Source: Verrucosispora sioxanthis
GTDB lineage: Bacteria > Actinomycetota > Actinomycetes > Mycobacteriales > Micromonosporaceae
NCBI RefSeq assembly: GCF_010560025.1
Contig: NZ_SAIY01000003.1
Span: 1-64,000, forward strand
Length of the DNA: 64,000 nucleotides
Direction: 5' to 3'
Shown in pieces: positions 26,685 through 36,236 of this stretch. Made by a program: the position numbers and the translations under genes. The notes under the pieces are model-generated. The model was not told the DNA's origin. It did no database searches and saw nothing but the letters and a program-made list of their open reading frames with translations. Position 1 is the first letter of the stretch. The number at the start of each line of letters is the position of its first letter.

Positions 26685-28316
26685 ATGAGCGACTACGGGC
26701 ACCCACTGACCTTCGGGTCGTTTCTCACGCCCGGCAACGCCGACCCGATGCGGCCGGTCGGCCTGGCCATGCTCTCCGAGCAGGTCGGGCTCGACCTGGT
26801 GACGTTCCAGGACCACCCCTACCAGCCGGCGTTCCTGGACACCTGGACACTGCTCAGTTTCGTCGCCGCCCGCACCGAACGGGTACGGCTGTCCGCCAAC
26901 GTCACGAACCTGCCGCTGCGCCCGCCCGCCGTGCTCGCCCGGAGCGTGGCCAGCCTCGACCTGCTCGCCGCCGGCCGGATGGAACTCGGGCTCGGTGCCG
27001 GCGCGTTCTGGGACGCGATCGAGGCGATGGGTGGCCGACGCCTCTCGCCCGGGGAAGGGGTGCGTGCCCTGGCGGAGGCGATCGAGATCATCCGCCAGAT
27101 CTGGGACGTCGACGCCCGCGGCGGAGTCCGCGTCGACGGCGAGTTCCACCGGGCGGTCGGCGCCAAACGCGGGCCCGCCCCCGCCCACGACATCGGCATC
27201 TGGCTCGGCGCGTACAAGCCGCGCATGCTGGCGTTGACCGGGCGGCGGGCCGACGGCTGGCTGCCCTCCCTGGCCTACCTGCAACCCGGCGACCTGGCCC
27301 GGGGCAACGCCATCATCGACGAGGCCGCCACCGACGCCGGGCGCTCCCCGACCGACGTGCGCCGGCTGCTCAACGTCAACGGACGGTTCGCGGCCACCGG
27401 GAGCGGCCCGCTCAACGGTCCGGCCGAGCAGTGGGCCGAGGAACTCGCCGGCCTTGCGCTGACCGAGGGAATCAGCACGTTCATCCTGGCCAGCGACGAT
27501 CCGGACGACCTACGGCGGTTCGCCGCCGAGGTGGCACCGGCCACCCGGGAACTTGTCGCCGCCGAGCGCGCCGCCCCGCCGACCGGTGTTCCGGCCGGGC
27601 AGGGCCACACCGCGACCGACCGGACCCGCACCGCGACCGACCGGGCCGTCACCACCAGCGGCACGCGCAGCAGCACGTCGGCCGGCCCGACCGCACGTCC
27701 GACCACTGTCGGCGCGGCTCCGTTCGCCGTGGTGCCGACGCCGGACGACAGCGTACGCCGCAGCGAGGTGCGGGTGTGGGACGAGGCGGCCCGACCGGCC
27801 GGGCCGACGCCGGACCCGCAGCGCACCTACACAGCGCACGACCAGGCCGGCGCACAGCACCTGATCGACGTGCACGACGGTCTGCGGGCCGAGCTGGCCC
27901 AGATCCACGACCTGATCGAGCAGGTCGCGGCCGGGCTGATCGACGTGGGCGCGGCCCGGTCACACATCAACACGATGACCATGCGGCAGAACAAGTGGAC
28001 GTTGGGCACCTACTGCGAGTCGTACTGCCGGGTGGTGACCACCCACCACACGATCGAGGACCGGTCGCTCTTCCCGCACCTGCGACGGGCCGACCCGCGA
28101 CTCGCACCGGTCATCGACCGGCTCGAGGAGGAACACCACGCCATCCACGACGTGCTGGAGGGCGTCGACCGGGCGCTCGTCGCCTTCGTGGCCACCCCGG
28201 ACGGGATGGCCGACCTGCGGGCGGCGGTGGACCTGCTCAGCGACACGCTGCTGTCCCACCTGTCCTACGAGGAGCGCGAGCTGGTCGAGCCGATCGCCCG
28301 CCTCGGCGCGCACTGA
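26685..28316 (+). CDS. Luciferase-like flavin oxidoreductase fused to a hemerythrin domain
   Basis: A 543-aa fusion. Residues about 8-300 are an LLM-class (F420/FMN) TIM barrel (GLDLVTFQDHPYQPAFLDTW, LGLGAGAFWDAI). A low-complexity Thr/Ala linker of about 90 residues follows. Residues about 395-543 are a hemerythrin HHE domain with the di-iron ligands visible in HDGLRAELAQ, THHTIEDRSLFPHL, EEHHAIHDVLE and LLSHLSYEEREL. GGGAGG precedes the ATG. The iron domain may sense or bind O2 for the flavin half. MarR divergence suggests induction by a small molecule or redox signal. Confidence 0.88.
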   Translation: MSDYGHPLTFGSFLTPGNADPMRPVGLAMLSEQVGLDLVTFQDHPYQPAFLDTWTLLSFVAARTERVRLSANVTNLPLRPPAVLARSVASLDLLAAGRMELGLGAGAFWDAIEAMGGRRLSPGEGVRALAEAIEIIRQIWDVDARGGVRVDGEFHRAVGAKRGPAPAHDIGIWLGAYKPRMLALTGRRADGWLPSLAYLQPGDLARGNAIIDEAATDAGRSPTDVRRLLNVNGRFAATGSGPLNGPAEQWAEELAGLALTEGISTFILASDDPDDLRRFAAEVAPATRELVAAERAAPPTGVPAGQGHTATDRTRTATDRAVTTSGTRSSTSAGPTARPTTVGAAPFAVVPTPDDSVRRSEVRVWDEAARPAGPTPDPQRTYTAHDQAGAQHLIDVHDGLRAELAQIHDLIEQVAAGLIDVGAARSHINTMTMRQNKWTLGTYCESYCRVVTTHHTIEDRSLFPHLRRADPRLAPVIDRLEEEHHAIHDVLEGVDRALVAFVATPDGMADLRAAVDLLSDTLLSHLSYEERELVEPIARLGAH

Positions 28317-28673
28317 CGTCGCGGTCGGCGCGGCGCGCGGCTGGGGGCGGGTGGTGGGTCCGGCGAACCTGTCGAGCTGACGGCACAGCCGGATCGGCGG
28401 CGATAGCGCGGACGGGTCAGGTCGACAGCGGGCATACATGGGGATCCGCCGGGACGGACGCCCCGCAGGGTATGGGAGAACCCGAGGACCCGGCGGGGGC
28501 CGCGACGCGACAGCGGCATCGCCCACCGACGGGTCGGACGGCGGCTGCCGTACGTCGAGAGGCGATCCTCATCAGCGCCGTCAGACGGCAGATGGCTCAC
28601 CGTCACCGACCTACCGTTCACACCGCAACGGACCGAGCGCGCCCGGACGGGCGCCGAAACGGTAGGAGAAGCG
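28317..28673. other. Intergenic stretch, no feature recognised
   Basis: A 357-base gap between LLM-hemerythrin and a small membrane gene. Short frames exist (one from about 28472 reading MGEPEDPAG with a helical AAVRREAILISAVRRQMA), but none has a ribosome site and a recognisable domain. AGGAG near 28665 belongs to the next gene. Confidence 0.4.
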
Positions 28674-29225
28674 GTGTCCCGCAGCAGATTGACCTGGCTC
28701 GGGCTGGTCGCGCTGACCTGGGCGGCGATGATGTCGTTCGGCGGCGTGGCGGCCGAGACCGTGATGCTCTACCCGAACATCTTCCACGACGCCCCGGCGT
28801 CGCTGGAGCGCGCCCGAGACTTCCTGACGGTCAGCGGCCCGAGCGACTACTTCCCGCCGCTGGGCGCCTCGGTGGTGCTGCTCGGCGTCGCCACCACGGT
28901 GCTCACCTGGCGTGATCGCCGGCTGCGGTGGTGGGTGGCCGCCGCGACGATGGTCTTCGTCGCGGGTGAGTTCCTGTTCTCGGTCGTCTTCTTCTGGCCG
29001 CGCAACGAGATCATGTTCGTCGACCCGGTCGGCACCCACTCGCCGCAGTACCTGCGCCAGGTGGCGGAGGAGTTCGTCGCCGGGCACCGGGTGCGCCTCG
29101 TCGGTGGCGCGGTGACCGCCGCGCTGGCCTTCACCGCGCTGCTGCGGTGGGCCCGTACCCCCTCGGGAGCACGGTCGACCGGCACCGTCGTCACAGCTGG
29201 TAGAAGCGACGGTAGCGGCGGATGA
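28674..29225 (+). CDS. Four-TM membrane protein (DUF1772/anthrone-oxygenase-like)
   Basis: A 183-aa protein with hydrophobic segments at residues about 7-27, 62-80, 86-108 and 140-160. There is a conserved-looking loop PNIFHDAPASLERA after TM1 and an FFWPRNEIMF motif before the last loop. The layout resembles the DUF1772 family. GTG start with AGGAG. The 3' end overlaps the convergent permease gene by 35 nt. Function unknown. Confidence 0.7.
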   Translation: MSRSRLTWLGLVALTWAAMMSFGGVAAETVMLYPNIFHDAPASLERARDFLTVSGPSDYFPPLGASVVLLGVATTVLTWRDRRLRWWVAAATMVFVAGEFLFSVVFFWPRNEIMFVDPVGTHSPQYLRQVAEEFVAGHRVRLVGGAVTAALAFTALLRWARTPSGARSTGTVVTAGRSDGSGG

Positions 29226-30135
29226 GCCGCCACTGCACCAGCACCGCGGCGACGGTCAGCAGCATCATCACCAGGGTCGCCGCCGCCGCGTAGCCGTACC
29301 GCAGGTACTCGAACCCGGTCTGGTAGACGAACAGCGACAGGTAGGTGGTGGCGTACGGCGGGGGGCCGCCGTCGGTGACCACGAACGCCGGCACGAAGGT
29401 GAAGTGCAGGCTGGCCACCGCGTCGCGGACGGCCAGCAGGGCGAGCACCGGCGCCAGCAGCGGCAGCGTGATCCGGCGGAAGACGTCCCAGCCGGTGGCG
29501 TCCTCGATGGCGGCCATCTCGTACACGTCGCGGGGCAGCGCCCGCCGGGCGGCCAGCAGCACCACGAAGGTCTCCCCCATGGTGAACAGGCTCATCAGGA
29601 TGATCCCGGCGCGGGCGCTGGTCGGGTCGGTCAACCACTGCGGCGGGGTACGCCCGAAGGCGGTCAGCCCGTTCTCCCCGCCGACCCGCAGCAGTTGGTT
29701 GATCGGCCCGTACAACGGGTTGAACAGCCACAGCCAGAGCAGGCCGTACGCGATCTCGGGTACGGCGGTGGGCAGCAGCGCGGCGGTGCGGGCGGTGCCG
29801 ACCCCGGCCGCCCGGCGGTGCAGCAGCAACGCCAGGCCCAGCGCCAGCAGCACCCGCAGCGGTACGGCGACGAGGGCGAAAACCACCGAGTTGAGCAGCG
29901 CCACGCGGAAGATCGGGTCGTCCAGCAGGGCGGCGAAGTTGTCCAGTCCGGCCCAGGTCGGCGGCCGCAGCAGGTCGTAGTCGGTGACCGACATGCCGAG
30001 CGTGACCAGGGCGGGCACCATGACCAGCCCGACCAGCCCGATCAGGTAGGGCGTCAGCATCAACGCCAGCTGCCGCCGTGCCCGGGTGTCCGGCCGGGCC
30101 GCTCGCCGCCCCGGCGCCGCGTCGCCGGCGCTCAC
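29191..30135 (-). CDS. Sugar ABC transporter permease (MalF type)
   Basis: A 314-aa inner-membrane permease with six predicted helices (LALMLTPYLIGLVGLVMVPAL is TM1). The EAA-type loop DVYEMAAIEDATGWDVFRRITLP contacts the ATPase. Last gene of the importer operon; ATGA-type overlap with the ATPase gene. Confidence 0.9.
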   Translation of the reverse strand: MSAGDAAPGRRAARPDTRARRQLALMLTPYLIGLVGLVMVPALVTLGMSVTDYDLLRPPTWAGLDNFAALLDDPIFRVALLNSVVFALVAVPLRVLLALGLALLLHRRAAGVGTARTAALLPTAVPEIAYGLLWLWLFNPLYGPINQLLRVGGENGLTAFGRTPPQWLTDPTSARAGIILMSLFTMGETFVVLLAARRALPRDVYEMAAIEDATGWDVFRRITLPLLAPVLALLAVRDAVASLHFTFVPAFVVTDGGPPPYATTYLSLFVYQTGFEYLRYGYAAAATLVMMLLTVAAVLVQWRLIRRYRRFYQL

Positions 30136-31166
30136 AGCTGGTACCGGCGGCCGGTGGCGGCGTGGAACAGGTGCGTGTCGGCCCAGCGCACGTCGAGGCG
30201 TACGGTCGCGTCCCGCTCCGGCCGGCGGGCGGCCGGCACCCGGGCGACCACCTGGTGCCCGGCGGCGAGGCGCAGGTACGCGAAGGCGTCCTCGCCGATC
30301 ACCTCGACCCGGTCGACGGTGGCCGGGGTGCCCTCGGCCGCGTCGAGGGTGACCGCCTCGGGTCGGAACCCGATCTCCAACGGCTCCTCCCCCAGCGTCG
30401 GCGCGTCGCCGCGCGGTCGCAGCGGGCCGTCGGCCGGCAGCAGGTTCATCGCCGGCGAGCCGACGAACCGGGCAACGAAGCTGCTCGCCGGGGTGCGCCA
30501 GATCTCGTCCGGGGTGCCCACCTGCTCGACCCGCCCGTCCCGCAGCACCGCGATCCGGTCGGCGAGCACCAGTGCCTCGGTCTGGTCGTGGGTGACGTGC
30601 ACCATCGTCGCCCCGAGCCGGTCGTGCAGGGCCCGCAGCTCGGTCCGCATCTCGGCGCGCAACGCCAGGTCCAGGTTGGACAGCGGCTCGTCGAGCAGGA
30701 ACACGTCCGGTTCGCGGACCAGTGCCCGGGCCAGGGCGACCCGTTGACGTTCCCCGCCGGAGAGCTGCCCGGGCCGGCGGTCGAGCAGCCCGGCGCAGCC
30801 CACCGTCTCGGCCGCCGCCCGGGCCCGTTCGCGTGCCACCCGGCGCGGGGTGTCGCGGACCTCCAGCCCGAAGGCGATGTTCTCGACCACGGTCAGGTGC
30901 GGGAACAGGGCGTACGACTGGAAGACCATCGACACGTTGCGTCGGCCGGGCCGTTCGTCGGTGACGTCGCGGTCGGCGATGCGGACCCGACCCGCGGTGA
31001 CCGGTTCCAGCCCGGCGACCACCCGCAGCACCGTCGACTTGCCGGCACCGGAGGGGCCGAGCACCACCAGCAGCTCACCCCGGGCGACGGTGAGGTCCAC
31101 CTCGTGCAGCACGGTGGCGTCGCGGTAGGCGGCGCTGACACCGTCGAGGACGAGCCCCTCGCTCAC
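30132..31166 (-). CDS. Sugar ABC transporter ATP-binding protein (UgpC/MsmK type)
   Basis: A 344-aa ATPase with Walker A GPSGAGKST, Q-loop VFQSYALFPHLTV, signature LSGGERQRVALARAL, Walker B FLLDEPLSNLD, His switch HVTHDQ and a C-terminal TOBE-like domain of about 100 residues. Unlike the paralogue at 16265 all catalytic residues are intact. Sits inside the four-gene importer operon. Confidence 0.93.
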   Translation of the reverse strand: MSEGLVLDGVSAAYRDATVLHEVDLTVARGELLVVLGPSGAGKSTVLRVVAGLEPVTAGRVRIADRDVTDERPGRRNVSMVFQSYALFPHLTVVENIAFGLEVRDTPRRVARERARAAAETVGCAGLLDRRPGQLSGGERQRVALARALVREPDVFLLDEPLSNLDLALRAEMRTELRALHDRLGATMVHVTHDQTEALVLADRIAVLRDGRVEQVGTPDEIWRTPASSFVARFVGSPAMNLLPADGPLRPRGDAPTLGEEPLEIGFRPEAVTLDAAEGTPATVDRVEVIGEDAFAYLRLAAGHQVVARVPAARRPERDATVRLDVRWADTHLFHAATGRRYQL

Positions 31167-32494
31167 CCGTTCTCCCCTCGGGCGAACATCGGCCGGCTCT
31201 TGACGTCCAGTTCCCGGATCACGTCGTCGATCTTGTCGCCGCGGTGCACGGCGTTCTCCAGGATGCCGTAGCTGAGGTCCTCGATCTCGGGCCAGGTGGA
31301 GACGGTCGGCAGCGCCCGGACGGTGGGGATGGCGTCGAGGAAGACCTGCGAGTTACGGGGCGGCTGATCCGGATCCAGGAACGCCGGTGAGCGGGACACC
31401 CCCATGTGCGACGGCACGGTACGCCCGGTCGCGGCGATGATCCGCTGTCCCTCCTCCCCCATCGCGTACTCCATGAACCGCCACGCGGCGTCCTTGTTCC
31501 GCGACCCCCGGGTCATGCAGTACGCGTCGGAGTGCAGCACCCCGACCGGCTGCCGGTAGACCGGCAGCGGCGCGACGTCCCACTCGAAGCCGGTGATGGT
31601 GCGGAAGTTGGTGGTGGCCCGGCGGGAGGTCATCAGCATGGCGAGCCGGCCGTTGAGAAAACGTGACTCGTCGTCCTCCGCCTCCACCTCGGCGTCGCTG
31701 GGCACCACCCCGTACGCCTGCCGCAGGTCGATCAGGTTCCGCAGCGCCTCCCGGGCGGCCGGGCTGTCCAGGGTGAGCCGGGTCGGCCGGTCGGGGTCGT
31801 CGACGATCTCACCGCCGTTGGACCAGACCAACGGGGCCAGCCGGATGATCGACGGCTCCACGCCGAGGCCGTGCACGGCCGGCAGCCGAGCGGCACCCTC
31901 GGCCTCGGTGCCCTTGATCACCAGCCCCCGGTCGTCGCGGGTCATCAGCGTGGCGGTGGAGACGAGGTCGTTCCAGGTCCAGCCGGCCGTCGGCTCGGGC
32001 ACCCCGTACCTGGTGAACAGGGTGCGGTTGTAGTAGACGGCGAGGCTGGAGACGTTCTGTGGCAGGCACAACTGGGCACCGCCCCACCGGAACGCCTCCA
32101 TCGCCACCGGGTAGTAGTCGGCCGGGTCGAGCACCGACGAGGCGGCGATCCGCTCGTCGAGCGGCTCCACCACCCCCTTGGCCGCGAACTGGCCGTAGAA
32201 GCGGTAGTTCATCAGGAACAGGTCCGGCGGTGCGCCGCCGGCGACCGAGGTGGCGAGCCGGGCCAGCAGGTCCTTGCGGTCACTGGCCTCGATCAGCTGG
32301 ATCCGCTCACCGGTCCGAGCCTGCTGGTACGCCTCGGCGAGGGTGCGGTACGCGCCCAACTCCTCCGGCGCGCCGAACACCAGCAGCCTGACCGGGTCGC
32401 CGGAGGCCGAGCCGCCGCCGGAGCCGCAGCCAGTGAGGGCGAGCAGGGCGCTCACCGCGAGGGCGGACAGGGATCTGATTCGCACGATGGTCAT
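31163..32494 (-). CDS. Sugar ABC transporter solute-binding lipoprotein
   Basis: A 443-aa family-1 binding protein. Signal peptide with lipobox LTGCGSGG (lipidated Cys at about 23), then APPDLFLMNYRFYGQFAAKGVV and PTAGWTWNDLVSTATLM, typical of carbohydrate-binding proteins. The ATG at 32494 overlaps the upstream permease stop (ATGA); ATGA-type overlap also with the ATPase. Confidence 0.92.
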   Translation of the reverse strand: MTIVRIRSLSALAVSALLALTGCGSGGGSASGDPVRLLVFGAPEELGAYRTLAEAYQQARTGERIQLIEASDRKDLLARLATSVAGGAPPDLFLMNYRFYGQFAAKGVVEPLDERIAASSVLDPADYYPVAMEAFRWGGAQLCLPQNVSSLAVYYNRTLFTRYGVPEPTAGWTWNDLVSTATLMTRDDRGLVIKGTEAEGAARLPAVHGLGVEPSIIRLAPLVWSNGGEIVDDPDRPTRLTLDSPAAREALRNLIDLRQAYGVVPSDAEVEAEDDESRFLNGRLAMLMTSRRATTNFRTITGFEWDVAPLPVYRQPVGVLHSDAYCMTRGSRNKDAAWRFMEYAMGEEGQRIIAATGRTVPSHMGVSRSPAFLDPDQPPRNSQVFLDAIPTVRALPTVSTWPEIEDLSYGILENAVHRGDKIDDVIRELDVKSRPMFARGENG

Positions 32495-33342
32495 CCCTCG
32501 GATCGGTCGTCGTGGCGCAGGAACCGCCGCTGCGCCAGCGCGAAGACCACGAGCGCGGGCACCGTGGCGATCACCGCCCCGGCCAGGAAGACGGGAAAGT
32601 TGGTCGGGTCCAGCAGGGACAGCGACCGCAACGCCAGCGGCAGGGTGAACAGCTCGCGGTCGTAGACGTAGATCAGCGGATCGAGGAAGTTCGACCAGGT
32701 CAGCACGAAGGTCAGCGCGGTGAGGCCGGCGGTCACCGGCCGTACCAGCGGCAACGCGACCCGCCACCAGGTCCGCAGCGGCGACAGGTCCTCCACCAGG
32801 CAGGCGTCGTACAGGTCGGCCGGCAGCGCGCGGAAGGCCAGGTAGTAGACCAGGACGTAGAGCGGCGAGGTGCCCAGCAGCGCCGGGGCGATCAGGGGTA
32901 CGAGGGTGTCGGTCAGCCCGAGCAGCCGGAAGATCGCGAAGCGGGGCACCAGCAGGGCGGTCGCCGGCACCATCAGCGCGACGAGGGAGGCGGCCACCAC
33001 GACGGTGGTGGCGCGTGGGGCGATCCGGGCCAACGCGAAGCCGGCCAGGGCGGCGACCAGCACACTCAGCGGCACCGCCAGCACGGCGACGAGCACCGAG
33101 TTGAGCGAGGCGCGCAGCAGGCCGCCGAGATCGACGGCGCGCTCGTAGCCGGTGGTGGAGAGCGGGTCGGGCACCAGCTGCGGCGTCGGCGACGGCGGTA
33201 GGCCGGGCTCGGTGAGGGAGCCGGAGACCAGCAGCAGCAGCGGCGGGACGAAGACCAGCAGGACGAAGGCGGCGCCGAGCGTACGCCACAGCCGAGCGGC
33301 CCGCTCGGGCAGCGGTGAGGGGCCGCGAGCGCGGCCCCTCAC
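32491..33342 (-). CDS. Sugar ABC transporter permease (MalG type), first gene of operon
   Basis: A 283-aa permease with six helices and EAA-type loop PADLYDACLVEDLSPLRTWWRVALP. The only plausible start, GTG 33342, lies inside the arm of a strong hairpin (33314-33343) and has no Shine-Dalgarno. TACAAC just upstream could be a -10 box for a leaderless message. Importer order MalG, binding protein, ATPase, MalF is unusual. Confidence 0.88.
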   Translation of the reverse strand: MRGRARGPSPLPERAARLWRTLGAAFVLLVFVPPLLLLVSGSLTEPGLPPSPTPQLVPDPLSTTGYERAVDLGGLLRASLNSVLVAVLAVPLSVLVAALAGFALARIAPRATTVVVAASLVALMVPATALLVPRFAIFRLLGLTDTLVPLIAPALLGTSPLYVLVYYLAFRALPADLYDACLVEDLSPLRTWWRVALPLVRPVTAGLTALTFVLTWSNFLDPLIYVYDRELFTLPLALRSLSLLDPTNFPVFLAGAVIATVPALVVFALAQRRFLRHDDRSEG

Positions 33343-33343
33343 C
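33314..33343 (-). terminator. 13-bp hairpin covering the start codon of the importer operon
   Basis: Perfect arms GGTGAGGGGCCGC and GCGGCCCCTCACC with a 4-nt loop, starting 26 nt after the stop of the Asp-box gene. It is positioned as that gene's terminator, yet it includes the GTG of the next gene, so it could gate readthrough or translation. Confidence 0.65.
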
Positions 33344-33368
33344 AATGTTGTACCGATGATCGTGTTCC

Positions 33369-36158
33369 CTACTTCAACGTCATCTTCCAGGCGCCGAGGC
33401 CGTGCGAGGCAGCGTAGAGGATCCGCTCGCCGGGCACGATGGTCAGCCCGGCCACCTCGACGTTCGGCATGCCACGGGCCGCCTTGGTCCAGGACTTCTT
33501 GCCCTTCGGCAGCAGCAGCACCCCGAAGTCGGTGGAGGCGTACAGGTCGCCGGTGACGTCGTCGCGGACCAGGTCGGTGATCGGCTGGTCGCCGAAGTCG
33601 TACGACCGGTCGCTCCAGGTCGCCCCGTCGGCCGTGGCCGTCACCTCGAAGGCGTGACCGGGGGTGGTCGGCGTGTTCGAGCCGTACCCGCTGTAGGAGA
33701 TCCACGCCCGGTCCGGGTTCGCCGGGTCGATGTGGATGCTGGTGACGAAACGGTTCGGGGTGGTGGCACTGTCCACCCGGGTCCAGGTCACCGCGGCGGC
33801 CGGCTCGGCGTCGACGTTGCGGCTGACGAAGACCCGGCCGGTGCTGGTGGCCGCCCAGGCGGTGGAGCTGTCCGAGTCGACCCGCTGGATCACCGACACC
33901 GCGCCGCCGGCCCGGTCACCCCAGCCGGTGCCGGTCAGGTTGGTGGTGCCCAGCGGCTCCCAGTCACCGCAGTCCTCCTCGTAGGTGCCGGTCCAGGAGT
34001 TGCAGATCCGGTCGGCCTCGGCCAGGGTGCGGTCGCCCAGGCCGAAGGTCTTGGTGCGGTACGCCGTCAGGCCGGTGCCGGCGAACATGGTCCCGCTGAC
34101 CTTCGGGTCGCTGATCACCGGGGCGTAGAACAGGCTGCCCGGCTGGCCGTAGATCGGGTCCGCGGTCCAGATCCAGCTCGCGATGTCACCGTTGGCGAAG
34201 CTCACCTCGGGCGAGACGTCGTAGTAGGTGTGGAACCGGAACTCGGGGCGGGCGACGTCCCAGCCGGAGGCTCCGCCGTCACCGATCATCGTGTTGACCC
34301 AGCGCTGCCGCTGACCCTTGTTCTCCCAGGTGCCGTTGTCCTGGGTACCACCCTGCAACAGGTTCACGTCGTGCGGGCTGGCCGAGAGGCTGATGAACTG
34401 GAGGGTGTTCATGCCCTTGTTGACGCCGTCCAGCTTCGACGGGATCTTCGACAGCATCTGCCGGCAGCGATCCTGCTGGCCCGGCTTGGTCAGGTTGCGG
34501 TCCGGGTTGTCGCACCAGGACGAACGGTCCACGAACTCACCGCTGGAGCGCATCACGCCACCGTCGCTGGCCTCGAAGAACTGGTACGGGTTACGCGGGT
34601 TGGTGACCAGGTCGTGCTGGTCGGGGTGCAGACCGTTGGGGTGCAGCTCGTCGGTGCCGTCGTAGGTCATGTCGGTGCCGCTGACCCCGGCGTCGGTGGA
34701 CAGGATCACGGCCCGCTTGTTGGCCACCGTCTCGCCGTACAGGTAGGAGCCGCCGGTGTAGACGATGTCGGGGTGCCCCGCCGGGGTGTGCACGAACACG
34801 TCGTACCAGCACTGTCCGGTGCACTGGTTGTAGGTGGCGAAGCCCGGGTCGGCCGGGTTGGAGCTGGTCAGGTCGGTGAACGTCGGAGTGCCGGCGGCCA
34901 CGTCGTCACTGCGGAACAGCCGCGAGTACGGGGTGCCGGTGTTGCCCTCGTAGACGTACATCCGGGTCTTGCCGCCGGGCAGGGCGGTCACGTCGATCGC
35001 CGGGCGGGTCTGGAACATCGCCGGGTTGAGCGACGGCTTGATCTGGGTCCAGGTCGCTCCGGCGTCGGACGAGCGCCACACCCCCCGCCCGTACGAGGAG
35101 GCGTAGACGATGTCGGCGTCTCCCGGGTCGAGCTTGACCTGGCGTACGCCGCGCGGCGAGCAGGTGGCCGTGTTGTTGTACTCGGCGGCGCTGCCGGTGC
35201 AGGCCGTGGCGTCGGCCGAGCCGTTGTGGATGAACTTCCAGCTCTTGCCGCCGTTGGTGGACTTGTACAGGCCCCACTTCTCGGCGTCCGGCACCGGCCG
35301 GGTGACGCCGGTGCAGCAGGAGCTGGACATGCCGCGCAGCGCGGTGGTGGTCGCCACGTAGAGCGTCTTGGGGTCGCCGGGCTTGATGGTGATCTCACCG
35401 ATGCCCTTGCCGCCGAGCGCGTCCTTGCCGAGCGGGCCGGACCAGGTCAGACCACCGTTGGTCGACCGGTACAGGCCGACGCCGGCGACGCAGCCGGAGC
35501 CGCAGGTGTTGGCCTCGCCGGTGCCGACGTAGATGGTCAGGCCGGTGCGGTCGTTGCGGTCGATGGTCACCGCGCCGGCCGCGTTGATGCCCAGCGGGCC
35601 ACCCAGGTAGAACCACTTCGGTTCGGCGGCGAGGATGTTCAGGGTGCCCCAGACACCGCCACCGGCCGGGGTCACGTACGCCCGGCAGAGCAGCTTCGAG
35701 CAGTCCGGGCTGATGTCGATCGAGGTGACCCGACCACCGGCGACGTACTCGTTGGGCACGTAGTTGAAGGCGTTGCGGTACTCGGTGAACGGGTAGAGCG
35801 CCTCGCTCGGGCCGACGTTCGTCCACTTCCGGCTGCCCCTGAACCGCTTGTCGGCCGCCGTGAAGGCCGCCTTCGACCGGTCCAACTGGGCGATGGTGAT
35901 CGCGTCCGCGGGGTAGGCCCGCTCCAGGAACGCCTGCTGGGCGGCCCCGCCGGGTCCGTCCGGGGACATGCCGCTGTCGCCCGGAACGGCGCGGCGCAGC
36001 CGCTCCAGGTGGGCACCGAGGGCGTTGGGCATCTCCCCGCCGACCGCGACGGGTGTCGGCACCTCGGCGCCGGCGTAGTGGATTCCGGCCAGGCCGGTCG
36101 ACGCCACCAGGGCACCTACCGCCAGGCCAACAAGAAGATGGCGACGTCTACGCTTCAC
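33369..36158 (-). CDS. Secreted Asp-box (BNR) beta-propeller protein, sialidase/GH74-like
   Basis: A 929-aa exported protein. Basic N-terminus and hydrophobic run LLVGLAVGALVASTG with cleavage near AGA-EV. Several Asp-box repeats are visible (STNGGLTWSG, STNGGKSWKF, SSDAGATWTQI), the mark of sialidase, GH74 xyloglucanase and Vps10/sortilin-like propellers. I cannot assign catalytic residues, so enzyme activity is not certain. GTG start with GGAGGAA 7 nt upstream. The sugar importer follows on the same strand, suggesting secreted degradation followed by uptake. Confidence 0.85.
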   Translation of the reverse strand: MKRRRRHLLVGLAVGALVASTGLAGIHYAGAEVPTPVAVGGEMPNALGAHLERLRRAVPGDSGMSPDGPGGAAQQAFLERAYPADAITIAQLDRSKAAFTAADKRFRGSRKWTNVGPSEALYPFTEYRNAFNYVPNEYVAGGRVTSIDISPDCSKLLCRAYVTPAGGGVWGTLNILAAEPKWFYLGGPLGINAAGAVTIDRNDRTGLTIYVGTGEANTCGSGCVAGVGLYRSTNGGLTWSGPLGKDALGGKGIGEITIKPGDPKTLYVATTTALRGMSSSCCTGVTRPVPDAEKWGLYKSTNGGKSWKFIHNGSADATACTGSAAEYNNTATCSPRGVRQVKLDPGDADIVYASSYGRGVWRSSDAGATWTQIKPSLNPAMFQTRPAIDVTALPGGKTRMYVYEGNTGTPYSRLFRSDDVAAGTPTFTDLTSSNPADPGFATYNQCTGQCWYDVFVHTPAGHPDIVYTGGSYLYGETVANKRAVILSTDAGVSGTDMTYDGTDELHPNGLHPDQHDLVTNPRNPYQFFEASDGGVMRSSGEFVDRSSWCDNPDRNLTKPGQQDRCRQMLSKIPSKLDGVNKGMNTLQFISLSASPHDVNLLQGGTQDNGTWENKGQRQRWVNTMIGDGGASGWDVARPEFRFHTYYDVSPEVSFANGDIASWIWTADPIYGQPGSLFYAPVISDPKVSGTMFAGTGLTAYRTKTFGLGDRTLAEADRICNSWTGTYEEDCGDWEPLGTTNLTGTGWGDRAGGAVSVIQRVDSDSSTAWAATSTGRVFVSRNVDAEPAAAVTWTRVDSATTPNRFVTSIHIDPANPDRAWISYSGYGSNTPTTPGHAFEVTATADGATWSDRSYDFGDQPITDLVRDDVTGDLYASTDFGVLLLPKGKKSWTKAARGMPNVEVAGLTIVPGERILYAASHGLGAWKMTLK

Positions 36159-36236
36159 GAGGGTTCCTCCGGCATGACGGCGTCACCGCAGCTCGGCATC
36201 CGGATTGGCGACCGTCGCTGGCAGCGTCCACGCAGG

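Noticed and set aside
26609..28915. Overlapping 768-codon frame within the LLM-hemerythrin gene
   Set aside because: Arg/Pro-rich shadow in the wrong codon phase; the LLM-hemerythrin frame explains the region.
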